From: Krasilnikovozyma curviuscula
Lineage: Eukaryota; Basidiomycota; Tremellomycetes; Cystofilobasidiales; Mrakiaceae
DNA: 64,000 bases
NCBI GenBank assembly: GCA_014825775.1
Contig: MVAQ01000066.1
Span: 29,633 to 93,632 of the forward strand
Direction of reading: 5' to 3'
The notes beneath the pieces are model-generated. The model made no database searches. It was not told the origin of the DNA and was given only the letters and a program-made list of their open reading frames with translations. A program made the translations under genes and the position numbers. Of this stretch, positions 21,868-34,572 are shown piece after piece. Position 1 is the stretch's first letter, and each line of letters opens with the position of its first letter.

Positions 21868-22749
21868 TCAGGTGATGATATCTTGCATCTCCTGATGGGC
21901 ATCGAGAGTCCGTTTGAAGGAGTCATAGTGAGAAGGCGCTGAATCAGGTATTTCTGCGGCGCAAATGCGAGAATATGGTGTGCTGCTTCAAAGGTCAGCG
22001 GGCAGCCTCCTGATTCGGATCTCGTCGAGATAGAGAAAGAGAGAGAGAGAGGACCATAAAAATTCAACTCAGAAGCAAGCCTAGTGATTCACATGTATAA
22101 CGGCCAAGCCCAGCATTCGCATACATCTCATGAGTCTCTCTGTTGTGAACTTGGAGTTTCTCATCTCGTGGCGAACAAAGATGTTGGCAGCAGCTCGACC
22201 AGTCATAAAACCAATCAGAACTGTCGACCGACGCTCACCCCTCATCCCCCCATAGGCCCTCTTCAGGAGCCTCGTTGCTTTCCCCTATCAACCCAAGAAC
22301 TACCTTGTCACCGTCTACGAGGTTTGACACTGGGGGGAGACGAAAAGGGCTGAAATCTCTTCTTGCTCCATCGGGCGACTGCCCTGTCCCAAGTAACTCC
22401 ATTCTTCATTCAATCCTACCGTCGAGGCTACTAGAAGGAGCGAGTCTGCTAGGTATGTGTCTTGTGCTAGCTGGTTATGGAGAAAATCCACAACTTCCCG
22501 CATGACGAACATCAACGCTCACTGACAGCAATTTTCCACCTTTGATTTGTCAATCAATGGCTACCACGAACTCTGAGTAGACACGAAGGCCATCCCACCT
22601 TCTCTCAGCACCTTTCTGATCTCGGGATCAGCCCCAATATTGTGTGACCACCGTGTCGGTTCTGGCAAAGCTCGACCGCAGTCTGTGCACCATTAGAAGA
22701 GCGTGGAAGTCAGCCTGGAACTTCGCCGGCTGTTGAAATAGGAGGTCAT
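21868..22749 (-). CDS. tentative multi-exon gene of unknown function
   Basis: Several minus-strand segments read like protein and can be chained through splice sites, but not all junctions are secure. In order they are: an ATG at 22749 (MTSYFNSRR), a segment around 22560-22680 (IGADPEIRKVLREGGMAFVS), one at 22380-22520 (MREVVDFLHNQLAQDTYLA, SLLLVASTVGLNEEW), one at 22130-22290 (RLLKRAYGGMRGERRSTVLI, GFMTGRAAANIF, HEMRNSKFTTERLMRCM) and a last one ending at 21868 (DSAPSHYDSFKRTLDAHQEM). The TVLIGFMTGRAAANIFV part could be a membrane helix. I recognise no family. The first and last introns use weak sites, so the start and C terminus are provisional. Confidence 0.4.
22031..22051. repeat. GA/CT simple repeat
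   Basis: A run of GA dinucleotides lies on the plus strand. On the minus strand it forms the pyrimidine tract of what would be the last intron of the tentative 22-kb gene. Confidence 0.7.
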
Positions 22750-22910
22750 GGCGGATAAGTAAGTCCAAATTTGTTACAAGACGAGGGCAAACCGCTTTGT
22801 TCTTCCCTTTTTTTTCCATTCTCACCTCGATTGGTGTCCCAAATTTCCTAACTTCCGTTTTCCTGTCGCCTCCCCCCTTCCCCCCTCACTTTCTTCGCCC
22901 ATTGCTCGCA

Positions 22911-25900
22911 ATGCCCTTCGGTATCCATCTGCTTCACGATGAACATCAAAATCCTGTGACTACTCCTGCCGTTCGACCTGGCGTACCGCCCATTTGGCCA
23001 CCCATCCAATCTTCCTCTGCTTCGTCCCCGACTATCTTCCAACGAAGATTCCAAAGCATGCCTCATATGCACAAGTTTCCCTCAAGTAGCCTTGATCCCA
23101 ATACTCCCACTTCACCGCCGTCAACGTATCTAGCAGGATCTGCTTCCACAATGAGCAGTCCACTTGGGAGCTTGACTTCTCCTCTTCCTACACCTCGCCA
23201 TGATTCAGACAGTGTCCCCTTACCAATGTCACCTCCATCCTCTTCCAAGCCAATACAGGGGCCTACCCGAACGCTGCTAGGATTCTTCGGAGCTGGAAAA
23301 GGTAAAACTGCCGAAGCAAAAGTCACGCAGCCAACTACCACCAGCAAGTCACCGTCTCAGTCCAATCTCGGTCGATCTAGTATTGCAGGAGACTCAAGAT
23401 CAAATTCTTACGCCGACGAGGCTGTGTCCAAAGAAACGAAACGAATTCGCAGTTTGGATTTCGCGCAGCTAATGAACGAATTGGACGATCAGATCGTAAC
23501 GTCACCTCCAGCTTCTTCGTCTCAAGACACTACTATTCATCTTCTAAAGGCCCTTGTCCATGCAGCTGAACAGTCGGTCTTGGAATATGAGTCCATCCAC
23601 GGCCATGAAGTCATCCCGGCTTCTATGCCGCTGTTCTCGCCGGACGACAAGAAGATGGCGATTATTGAAGGTGAAGACAGAATGAAGGACGCTAATGGAC
23701 AGTGGCTAACTCAACCGATGAGTGGGATTAGCGTCATGAGGTGCTTGTTCAGATACATGGACAGGTTCGCAAGTATAGACGAGCCGTCGCACGAAGTTCG
23801 AATAGCAGGGAGTGAGTTATTCCTCGGTTCCTTGTCCTCTCTGGGTATAATTGCTCAATCCTTTCTACCTTCTAGTCAACGTCATTCATGATATTCTCCA
23901 CAGTCCAATGCTTTACAGCCTCCTGAAACCATCCGACTTAGCTTTGATCTTTAACATCCTCATCAACCGACCGCCAATACGAGCCGACCAATCAACGGAC
24001 TTGCCAAGGAGAGGTATGGCACTAGCAGCTAGATTGAGGGTCTTGCATGTTTTGTTGGGGAACCCGAGTAGTGGGAAGGGCAAATCGGCTTGGGGTGATT
24101 GGGCTGGTGTGACGACGGTGCTGATTGATTGGATCGACGAGACGAAGAAGGAGATCATCAACGCCGAGAAGTCTAGAAGTCTAGAGGAGAAGTTAAAAGA
24201 TTCATTTCCAGTGAGTCTGATCCTGTCATGTCGAGTCCATGCTTTGAGTTAGGAGGATATTTACATCTTGTTCCTCATTTAGGATCGTCACCCTTACACC
24301 ACTCTCGTTTCTGCGCTCTCGCTCTCAACAACAATTTTTTCAAGAGAACATTCTCAGTTCACCGATGAGGATTCAACTTATCTGATATCTGTTTATTCAT
24401 CGATCGTGTGGAAGGTTGTGGTCCAGCATCAACAAGAGATGGATCGCGATGGCATTGGACCCGTCAAGCGCAAACCCTCAGTCACCTCAATGGATGGAAC
24501 AGCATGTATCAACTTCGATGCCAGACTCAAACCTCATCCTCTCGTTACTACCTTCATCACCCTCATCACCGACCTCCTCAAATCTTCGTCTCTGCCATCT
24601 GACTCTGTCTACTCGATATTGCGACTTCTTCTGTACCTCTCAGGCTACAGAAGTGACACGGAGGATGAAGTATGGGAAACGATTCAGATGATGTTCAAAA
24701 GAGGTATGGGTTTTGCAACGATGCAGGCTTTGACGTCCATTTTGAGAGGAGATGGAAGAGAGCCTGAAGCGGACGAGAAAGCCATCACCAACGCCGAATC
24801 AGAAGTTACTCTCGGTGCTGTTAGATGTATCAGGAGAATGCTAGCATCCTCAGCAACCTCAGCTCTTCAGAAGATGTCCAACCAAGATCCTTTTGGAGGA
24901 ATGGATGTCATGCCTTACGAACCTCATCTCAAGGCAGCAATGGCAGCTTCTAGATTCTCCAAGGAGGCCATAATTGGAGGGGGCCTTACAGTCTGGCAGG
25001 AAGTTGATGAGGAAGTGTTGCTAGTGCTGTCAGATTACATGAAGTCGTTGGACATGCTGTCGAAAGCAGAAGGTCTGGACTTCGTCGCATCTGGCTGGGA
25101 AACTGGTGATGTGGTCGTGGAGATTCTGGATCAGGCAAAATGCTGGATTGAAGGCTTCAAGTGAGTCCGGATCTTTCAATTATTGGATGGACACAACGTG
25201 TTGATCAAGCTCTCCATCATAGACTGCGTAGTGGAAAGCTCTATCTCATCGGTCGTGAACTGGGAACTTTCTCAGAATCACAACCGCCTCCATCAACAAC
25301 ATCTAACATTTCATCTACCTCTTCAACCCCTGAGGTCCCCTCAATCATCACCACTTTCTGTGACGTGCTTCAAGCGCTTCCCTTCATCCTTGGAAAGGAG
25401 TCGCCCATCAACTTACCATACGTTCCAATGAGTCCCCAAATGACGGAACTCCTACTTTCACTTTCACCTCAGCTTTCTGAACTCGCGTCGTTGGCGGTTG
25501 TGGATCATTACCAACAAGAAGGAAGATGTGCTCCATCCTACGATGACTGGATCAACAACATCAAGAAGCTGGTGTCTGCTTTCTACGTCGCATCAGGGCC
25601 AACGTTCAGTGTCGAACGTCCTGCCACCAGAAGAAAACTTGCCCGGTTTTTGTTCAAGGAGGTCTATCAGTTCGTTCGTGATGTCGATGACCGATCCCTT
25701 CTGGTGGAAGAGATCATCCTTCCACTCCTGGAGCTCACCGCTTCTCGTGAGAGGGATCCTGAGATTGAGAAGTGGTCATGGGAAGTTTTGGAAGATGCAG
25801 CTATATCAGAAACTGTTGAGATGGACGAAGATCAGATCGAGGCAGATCAAGGCTACTTCAACCGCATCAGGAAGCTAGTCAACACCCTTGCGACAACTTC

Positions 25901-28900
25901 GCAACCGCCGATCCTTCATGAAATCTCCTCCTTGGGTAGTACTACTCTATTGACGAGGTCTGTGAATACATTTCAGATTTGATGTTATAGCGGGCTCTGA
26001 CTTGATCTTACCTCTTTCTAGCTTGGTCGAACCAGAGTCATCACGGTCTATTCCTCTGACTGCTCTTGCTTTTGCAAAAGAAGAGCATCCCTTACTGGCT
26101 GATTCTAATGCAGAATCTCAGCATCCTTCGCTTCCTTCTTCTGTACCACTCGAAGCTGCTCATCAACCACCTTCGCCACCGACACCATCTATCCCCCTCA
26201 CCAGAAGTGCAAGAGCTTGTTGTGCCCTCATCGCTATCTTCACCGGTATCACTTTTACTGCTCCAGATTCTCTGATAGCCGACGTTACCAGAACACGGGC
26301 CCCGGCGTCGTCTCGATCCATCTTTATCTTTAATGACATTCTCAACCTCGTCGCTCCTGCTCCAGCCCCAAACACACTTGGCTCAAGAAGTGAATCTCCA
26401 AGTAGAGCTCCAAAACCTGATGCTGCTGATATTAGCCATTTGAGAGCAGCAGACACGGGCGCTCGTCTTTTGCTGTTGCAATGGCTGATGAGACTGAGGG
26501 CCGATAGGAAGCATCGGATTTTTATTCAACCCAATGTAGACGACGATGCGAAACTACTGGCAATGGTAATTGGCCGTACAGAAGAATCCATCGCTGCCTC
26601 CACCTCTACCCCTAATGCTTCGACTCAAGGTACCAGCTCAACACCTGCATCCGAGGGCCTGACTCGCCGACCAAGCAAGTGGGGTGATACGAGAGCAGAA
26701 GAACGTGGTAGAGATCAGTCGAGAGCTGGAGCTATGAGCTCTAATAGTACCAAGAACTCTAGGAGCAGGTCTCAATCTCGTCACGCCATGGTCAGAAATC
26801 AAGCGGTCACGGTTCCAGAGCACCAGCTTTGGCAGGTCCCAGAATCGCATCCGTTTGTGGTCCCAGAGGACACTGTGCCGACTGAAGGCCTTCACACCTT
26901 TGATCCATTGAGGGAACATGCCCGGGATCCGGATCCATCTAAGATCCCTCAGGGAGAATGGCTTCCGGTCTCTCAGTACATTAGGAGGATCTTCGCAATC
27001 CTCTCAGATTCAACAGAATGGGAGCTTGCTTCCTATGTTCTCTGCCATCTTCCATCCCAGCTGTCCAACAAACACTTTTTTTGCGGTCCTCGAGCTGAGG
27101 CTGAGATGAGAGCGTTGAGATCTTTGTTCTGTGGTGGTCTTCTGGATTCTAAGAGGAAGTTCCTGAAAAACGTGGTTTTGCCCGGTTCGCTCAAAGAGAA
27201 CCAGGTCCAAGCACTTGCCTACCAGACTCTCTCAGTCCTAGTCAGCTACAAGAAGCTCTTTACTAAAGCTGAAACCGACGATATGGTTGCTGCCTTCACG
27301 TCCGGACTCATCAGCATCGTTACTGGTCGCCCTTGTGTTCAGGCTCTCACTATTTCAGCCTATGAACTTGAAACCTCTGTTGCCAAGCATGCTACAGTTA
27401 TCCTCTCGAAGCTCGATACCGCCATTGGTTTCCCTGTGCTAGCCGTTCACATCCTGGAGTTCTTGGTCGCTGTTGGTCACCGCCCAAGATTGTATGCCAA
27501 CTTTACAGACGAGCAGTACAGAAAGGTGTTCGGTATCAGTTTATCGTACATCACTAAACACAATACCCCAGCTTTAGGACCAGAAGCTACACTTGACGAC
27601 GCCGCCAGAGAAGCCTACACTCTATCGCAGCACATGTTGGGACTGGCCTATTATGTCATCTATGTCTGGTTCCTGGTCACCAAGCTACCCCTCCGTCCAA
27701 CGCTCATTCCAACGATCTCATCCCGTTTGATCAACTTAAACAACATTTCTGGACGTCTTGATGAACAAGCGGAGGTTTGCTTCGACTGGCTCTCTCGATA
27801 TACCTATTCCAACGCAGATCCTCGTCCAGCGAAATCTGAGCTCAACCAGCTGGTGATGACTGGAGATGGAGAGGAGAAAGTCGAGGAGAAGAGTTGGATT
27901 CAAGGCAACGCCATCATCACCTTCAGCGCTTTGCCTCGAGCTGGTTGGGCAGAAATCAAAATCAGACGTCCTTCTGGTCAGGTTGCCCTTCTAGTCAAAC
28001 TGGAAAATGTTCCTGTCTTACCCTTGGGTGACGACAAGGCCGATATGACTACGCTTCCTGGTGTTCTCATGGCCAATCGTGATCCAGCGGTGATGGCACT
28101 GCCTGACGCTCCGATACCTACTCTACCTGGAGAGCCTTCTCCTGACGTTATAGATGAATCAGATGTGAGTGGGCCTTTTCCATAAAAATAAAACAACAAT
28201 TTAAACGCGCCTTTAACTGTTTCGATTTCCATTCCAGGGATCGCTCTCTCCTGAGCAGGCTCGAGACGCAGTATCCAAAACCATGCTTGCTCGTCCAGAT
28301 GGCGCAGTCAGTCCATCAAACGCCGAGAAAACCTTTGTTTGGAGTGCAGAAACACCATCTCAGCGCCGGAAGGATGTCGTGGTTGACCCTGCTTACATCG
28401 CGCTTCAATTGTCCACCTACCCCTCGTTTAGTCAGAATCCTTCCAGCGGTCAAATACGTCTTATCCCCAACTCCGGAACCTTTCAAAGTAGCATCAAGAT
28501 CTTGGACTCCATCCCAGTCATTGACACCCACAAAATTGCAGTTCTCTATGTGGCTCCAAATCAAACTACCGAACAGCAGATCCTTGGAAACCTAGGAGGA
28601 TCACCAAACTATATGAGGTTCCTCTTTGGACTTGGCCCTCTGGTCAGATTGAAGAACCAACGGGACATCTTTGTCGGAGGTTTGGACACCAGAGGCGACA
28701 CGGATGGAGAATACGCCTACGGCTGGTGGGACGATATTACCCAAGTGATCTATCACGTCGCAACCATGATGCCCAACGACCCCTCAGATCCCAACTTCAA
28801 TAACAAGAAGCGTCATCTCGGTAACGATCACATCCGAATCGTCTTCAATGACTCTGGCAAAGAATACGACTTCGAAACTCTCCGAACCGACTTCCAGTTC

Positions 28901-29367
28901 TTAAACTTAGTCATCTCTCCTCACACTAGCGGTGCCTCCAAGTCTCATGATGATCCAGATGAACATAATTTCTTCAAAATCACTCTGCAGAAATGTAAAG
29001 GCATGCCTGAATTTGGCCCCATTGGCCAATTCAAGATTGTCTCTGCTGAATCGCTGCCAACAATAATCAGACAATTCAGTTTGATGTGTGATTTTATGGC
29101 TCAAATCTTTGCTCATACAAAGGAGAGTAACCGGATGGATTACAGTACGACTTGGAGACGTCGATTGGCCTCGATCAACCGTATCAGGGACAGGTGAGTT
29201 GTGGTCCTCTAGACATCCAATTTTATTTTTATTTTTCCTGATATCCTTGCTTTTTATTCATGTTACATAGATTGCCCAAAGTTGAGGAACCTCAGAACGA
29301 CGCTGCGACTCGATCGTTCACGTACGATTTCACCACCACCTTCACCTCGCCACCCGCAACATCGTAG
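22911..29367 (+). CDS. TSC2: tuberin-like Rap/Ran-GAP protein (TSC2 orthologue)
   Basis: Exons 22911-23811, 23876-24210, 24283-25160, 25223-25957, 26022-28164, 28238-29193 and 29271-29367 sum to 6045 nt, giving 2014 aa. The N terminus (to about residue 240) is Ser/Pro-rich and disordered. The long middle is helical, as in the tuberin scaffold. The C-terminal GAP domain (about 1760-1960) includes YMRFLFGLGPLV and HLGNDHIRIVFND, whose first Asn (about residue 1860) matches the catalytic asparagine thumb of tuberin and Rap1GAP. Tuberin with hamartin turns off Rheb and restrains TORC1. Size and domain order fit TSC2 better than RalGAP-alpha, though the latter is the main alternative. A Ser/Arg patch (SRSRSQSRH, about 26760) may be a regulated linker. 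Confidence 0.9.
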
Positions 29368-29884
29368 CCGCCATCTCTCACTGTAGCTACCTTCACTAAA
29401 AGTAACCTAACCCATTTACACATCGACTAGACCCACCGAGCTGACGACACTTACTCTCACCTTCTTCTCTTGTCGTACATATATTTGTAGTATTGCTTGT
29501 ATCCATTTATCGCACATCTTTATCTGGTAACATCTTGTCCGAGTTCATATATTGACTATGGCAAGGTTTATGGTACGAATGTCTCCAGTCACTGCTGGAC
29601 CTGAACTGCCCTTCCAGACTCGACGCTGACAGTCAATCCATTTATTCATATTATTCGAGTAAGCCTACAACCTCTTTCATACCGATGAAGAACTCCATTC
29701 TAACTATCTCTCCACCACTCAGGTCTGCTCTAGGTCCGCTGGACGATACTACTATCCCAACGACGTGCAACCGTTGTCACTGCTGGGTCCAACAGCGATA
29801 CAAGTCTAGCACAATCCTGTAATCAAGCTTGAAAGGAACCTAGTTATTTTTGAAACGTACTAGAAAATATCATCCCTCTTCAAA
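29368..29884. other. TSC2 3' UTR / PIH1 promoter
   Basis: This 517-bp spacer lies between two plus-strand genes. Pyrimidine-rich stretches just before the ATG at 29885 are typical of a fungal 5' UTR. I see no other feature. Confidence 0.5.
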
Positions 29885-31105
29885 ATGCCATTCCTTGACG
29901 TTCCCTCGTCCTCTGCTCCCCCCTCCTTCCTGGACCTCAACCCAAATTCATCATCGATAAAGAAAAGTCCGGCAGCACAGTCACTAGACCACGTCGTCAA
30001 AACATCAACGAAGAAGGGAGCTGGTAGCAAGTGAGCTGAACCTCCTGCTGTCTTTGTTTTAGGTTGATTCTCTCTGATGACATTGGTTGTACCTCACTCA
30101 ACGTCAGGCTCAAGCAACAAAACCTCATTCCTCAAGCAGGGTTCGTAGTGAAATCCTCACTAGAAGCACCGTACAACATCTCCTCATCACCCACCCTCCC
30201 AGCATTCGCAGCCTGCACAAAAGTGTTCATCAATCTCGCTCACTCACCTCTCATACCCATTCCACCGACCCTACAGGTCAACGCAAGTAAGTTTGAAACT
30301 ACAAAAGATGGCCTGTTGTGGATACCCGCGGTCGTTGGCGTCTTTGAAGTGACTAAAGATAAGAAGGGGGTTGAGAGCCTGGTCGTAGATGTTTGCTTCC
30401 ATACGGCTGCTATAAAGAAATGCGATGAGGATGAAGCTTGGAAGGAAATGATAATTGAAGAGGTGAGCACTTTTTACTCCGCCTTTCGTTACTTTCCAAA
30501 GGATTGCGAGACTGATGCGCAATCGCTCGGTTTGATATCGAAAGGCGCTGTCGAAACTCGAAGAGAAGTTTGCTCTTCCCCAACCGACACCGCTGGAGCT
30601 TTCGAGGTCGATATCGCTACCCAAGACATTTAAACTCAAAGGCGAGTTGAAGCCCCGGACAGTGGTCTTACCCGTCGCGACGCCTACACACGATGATCAG
30701 CATGACGACGTTGCTGGAGACGAAGAAACACTGTTGTTGTTTTCGAAACCATCGAGTGGTCCCTCAAAAATAACAGAACTCGCTGGAGCAACAACACCTG
30801 CAACCAAGTCGTCATCTGCAGCTATTCCAAAACACTCGCTCACCTTCCCAGCAATCCCTCTTTCCTCGTTCACGCTCACATTCCACCTCCCCTTGATTCT
30901 TCCATCATCGATACCCACCTTTGAGTCCCAGATACAGCTATTTGTGGAAGAAGGTGGTGAGAAAAATGCGGTCGTCTGCCTGGAGATCGGAAATGTGTAC
31001 AGGGCAAAGGTTGAGGTGGAGAAGTTTGAAGTTGGGAGTACGGTGGTCGCCAGCTGGATTGTTGAGAGGAGCGAGTTGAGGATTGAAGGTCGCATCAAAG
31101 AGTAA
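29885..31105 (+). CDS. PIH1: PIH1-domain protein (R2TP complex / snoRNP assembly)
   Basis: Exons 29885-30030, 30063-30462 and 30545-31105 give 368 aa. The PIH1 N domain is seen from about residue 90: CTKVFINLAHSPLIPIPP, LWIPAVVGVFEVTKDKKG, VVDVCFHTAA, MIIEEALSKLEEKF. A Ser/Thr-rich acidic linker (DDQHDDVAGDEE) follows, then a beta-rich C-terminal CS-like segment (LTFHLPLILPSS...VYRAKVEVEKFEVGSTVVASW). Pih1/PIH1D1 is an adaptor of the Rvb1-Rvb2-Tah1-Pih1 chaperone, with Hsp90, for box C/D snoRNP, PIKK and polymerase assembly. The first intron is short (32 nt), near the lower limit. Its removal joins the frame exactly. Confidence 0.88.
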
Positions 31106-31416
31106 TAATTACGTGAGACGAGAGTCAGGAGGTTCGTTGTGATTGGCGCTTTTCTCCCTTTGTGCGGGAACACACATCCTCATCTTGGTTGTTCTTCAGC
31201 TTATATGGATAAAGTATGCAACTATTTCTCCCCGTATCGGACTTGTCTGGTCCGACTTGAAAGCGACGTTCCGTGCGAAATATATTATCAGAAAAACAAC
31301 TAGATATCTGGTGGATCGCCGCTGGAAACACAGAGCCAAGCTTTCAGCTCAAATCCTATACGTCGTTTGCACCTTCCTCTCCACCCCAAATCTCCTTTCA
31401 CCCATTTCCTCTCAGT
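31106..31416. promoter_or_regulatory. PIH1 3' UTR / promoter of the secreted Ser-rich protein
   Basis: This 311-bp spacer between two plus-strand genes becomes rich in C and T over its last 60 bases before the ATG at 31417, as in many fungal 5' UTRs. No gene is seen in it. Confidence 0.4.
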
Positions 31417-33181
31417 ATGAAGACCTCTTTCGCTCTCGTTCTGCGTGAGTCTTGCTTTTCTTTATCGCTAGTTGAATCCTCGCGTTGAAGTGGGTTACTC
31501 ACCTGTTGTCCTTTCTCCATATTGTCGTCCTTCCAGCTGCCCTGATAGCCGGCACTAACGTCCTGGCTGCTGCTTCCATATCCAAGAGAGCCACTGCTGC
31601 TCTCGCCCAGCTGAACACGGCTGCGACCCTTGTCACGACGGGGTGTACAACGACTTGCGCAGCAATGGTAGCAAGCTCTTCTTCTGTACGTCGAGTGCCT
31701 CTGGCATATTTGAGCTGGCCCCATCATCTTTAAGCTAATGGTACATTCTACTTCCTTTACAGTGTGCTGACGATACTTGTGCTTGTGCTGCTGGTCAGTA
31801 ACATTACCCTCCTCGCCCCTCGTAACGTCCGATTTGGGCAGCCTAGCTGTTTTGCTGAAAGAAGCTGCTTTCCATAGATGCCCAAGTTCAGTCATGTTTC
31901 TCTTGTACTGTTGTCGATACGACCATAACAACAGCCCAGCTGACTCAGACCCAGACGACGTACAATGGTAAGCAAGGGCATTTAGGGGATGCCTCCCCGT
32001 GCGACACCGTCGCCTGCCGATCTTCGATATACTGATCCTCTAACGTCATCTCCTTTATCTGATTTTGCTCAACCCTCTTGATTTAGCTTATATGGGCAGC
32101 TGTCTGTCTGAAGGGGAGATTCAAGCCGTTCTTCAAGTGCCCGGAATCACCGTCACCGCAACGTCCACCTCCCTCTCATCTTCGTTGACCTCAAGCTCCT
32201 CATCCTCCTCATCGAGATCAAGTTCATCTTCCTCTTCCTCAGCTTCAGTTACAACTACCGCTTTGACTGCTCAAGCTAGTTCAGCAACCACTGTGTACAC
32301 AATCATGACCTCCTACGTCAACTCTGTTTACTCCAGTGATTGCACAACACAGTGCACCGGTGAGTGCAAGCCGTATCAATGGCACTACATGCGCTTGTAT
32401 ACTGACTGCTGTATTTGTAATTCGTTGATTCTCTGTAGCTTTCACAAATGATTTCTACAACTGCAACAACGACGGATGTGTTTGCAGCGTCGCAACGATC
32501 CAAGACATGGACACCTGCCAGAATTGTATGGCGTCAGGTTTGTTTTTCTCTCAGCTCAGTCTCTGGTTTGAGTAGTGGTTCATGACCTCGCTTCTATGCT
32601 CGATCTTTGTCATTAGACACCAACGCGTTCTCTACGACTCAACTTGCGACCTTGAAGTCATACTGGAGTCGTAAGTGCTGCACTCGGTTTGTGTACTAAC
32701 GAGAGAATACGAACTAAGACTAACTGCTCCTTCTCTCCACAACATTTCATCAACCGCCCCATCTCCACCTACAGGTGCAGTCCAAGGGTGCGCTTCCCTC
32801 AATGCTCAAGTAGCAGCTATCAACACCGCAACTGTGACAGGCACAGGAACTGGCAAAGTCACCGGAACGTCATCGAAGTCGTCCACGGCGACGGGAACCC
32901 TTGACACAGCGATTCCCGTCCAAGTCAGTTCCTCTATCAACGTATCCCTCGATTTATCTCGTCCTTTTCTGACGCATTTCGTCACCTTCTGCTTCTAGTC
33001 GTACTACGCGCCGACGACGACCACGAAAATGTCCACCACGTCTGGTGTCGTTGCACAAGCGACAGTCGCTGTGACAGGTACCCAAGCTTCATCGGCGTCA
33101 AAGATTTCGATGGGAAGGAATTTGGATATAAGTGCAGTAGTTGGCGTCCTGGGTCTTGTGTTGTTCAGCGTTTGGTGGTAA
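31417..33181 (+). CDS. secreted Cys/Ser-rich, probably GPI-anchored cell-wall protein
   Basis: Nine exons (31417-31444, 31537-31685, 31763-31793, 31878-31967, 32087-32359, 32439-32537, 32617-32670, 32775-32923, 32999-33181) give 351 aa. The N terminus MKTSFALVLPALIAGTNVLA is a good signal peptide. Two Cys-rich modules each have paired Cys (TGCTTTC, CADDTCAC, SCFSC and CTTQC, CNNDGCVC, CQNC), spaced like a repeated fold. Between them lies a poly-Ser/Thr stalk (nearly 30 Ser/Thr around 32160-32260) likely to be O-mannosylated. The C terminus has a Thr/Ser-rich region, a small-residue site and a hydrophobic tail (ISAVVGVLGLVLFSVWW) with no cytosolic part, as in GPI-anchor signals. The Cys spacing is only loosely like CFEM domains, so I do not assign that family. 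Confidence 0.82.
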
Positions 33182-33805
33182 ATTGAGAGTTCATGAGCGG
33201 TAGAATTTTGATTTGTTGTTTCGCTGTTAATATGTTTTGCTTTTTTGGGTGCGACCTTCCTTCTATTTTTTTTTCGGAGTTTGTTTGCTTAGCTGTTTTA
33301 CTAAATATCATTGCGACAAAGCTAATTGAGAGCTGAGCAGAAAACAAACGATTGCAACCATCGAACAAGATTGTAAAAGCAACTTCGTAGATCAAACTAG
33401 TCGATTGTTCTCCCCTCTACAAAAAGGGAAAAGGGCAGTTCCTTCTTTCTGATCCTGACTGCTTTGTATACTCGGGGCGAATGTCTTCATGTCATTGAGC
33501 GCTAAATAAAAACGAAAACACGTCTACGATACCATATCCTGCTTTTGTTTAGCTTCTAATTAGACTTTAACCAGTAGTCCTTTGCAAAATTCTCAACCAA
33601 CTTGAACTGTAAGAGGTTTCTGATTATGCAATGATTGTGCCAGTGAGCGATTCTCAAAACTGTATAGTTTTGAACCAAAAAATTTGCCTCGCGTTCGCTC
33701 CAAACTTGGTTCGTGGCGGCGGCGCTTGCTGCTGGGCTGGTGAGACGAAAGAGCTGCAGGTGATACTGATTCCCTTGTCACCAGTTTACCTCAAGTTTTC
33801 CAACA
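33182..33805. other. spacer before eL36
   Basis: These 624 bp between plus-strand genes are AT-rich, with T runs just after the GPI-protein stop that suit a 3' end, and then the ribosomal-protein promoter. No ORF or RNA gene was recognised. Confidence 0.45.
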
Positions 33806-34572
33806 ATGGCCACTCCAAGATCCAGTCAGTATAGAAATTTATTGCAGATCGACATGTGAAGGAAGTACTAACATAGCTGTGTTCGTCGGTGAGAATAGAC
33901 ATCCGATACGGTCTCAACGCTGGCCACCCAACCACCTCTATCCCAAAGGCCGTCAAGCCTTCCCAGAGAAAGGGTATCCAGTCGTAAGTAGGAGTGTGTG
34001 ATTTTGGTGTTAGGGAGCTAGGTAGAGCGATGCGCTGGAAGGGAGTTTAGGAATAGGCATGAGGATACGAGTGCCTGCATGGGGAACTGCTGCCCGATTT
34101 ATTTCAGTTGACTGACTGCTTCTTTGTTGCTCTTCTATCTTCTATGTTTTGGGTTGGTTGGGATATGGTGGTTTTGTTCTGGTCGGGTTGGGATATGCAG
34201 GAAGAAGAACATTCTCGTCCGTGGTGTCATCAGGGAAGTCGCTGGATTCTCCCCATACGAGAAGAGAGTTATGGAGTTGTTGAGAAACTCCAAGGACAAG
34301 AGAGCCCGTAAACTCACTAAGAAGAGAGTCAGTAGAAGTTCTCTCTTCAAAACACTCCCTGTTTTGTTACTGACAAATGATTTCATTCACTCAACCTTTC
34401 CAACACCACTTCCTCTTCAACTTCAATTTTCAATCCCACCCAATGCCCTCTCTACTCATTCTCAACATCAACCTCAACTCAAATCCTCCAGTTGGGTACG
34501 CTCCTCAGATCCAAGCGCAAGCTCGAAGAGCTCAACGGTGCCATCCAGGAGGCCAGACGTGCCGGTCACTAA
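33806..34572 (+). CDS. RPL36: 60S ribosomal protein eL36
   Basis: Exons 33806-33824, 33899-33983, 34201-34327 and 34492-34572 give 103 aa. The sequence fits L36: an N-terminal [16 protein letters not shown], then [52 protein letters not shown], ending RRAGH. eL36 sits on the solvent side of the large subunit. Introns take up more than half the gene. The second (34.0-34.2 kb, 217 nt) is long for this window and could host a small RNA, although I did not identify snoRNA boxes. Confidence 0.95.

Noticed and set aside
30271..31173. Two minus-strand frames of 120-160 aa
   Set aside because: They are antisense to PIH1 exons, whose plus-strand reading has clear PIH1-domain motifs.
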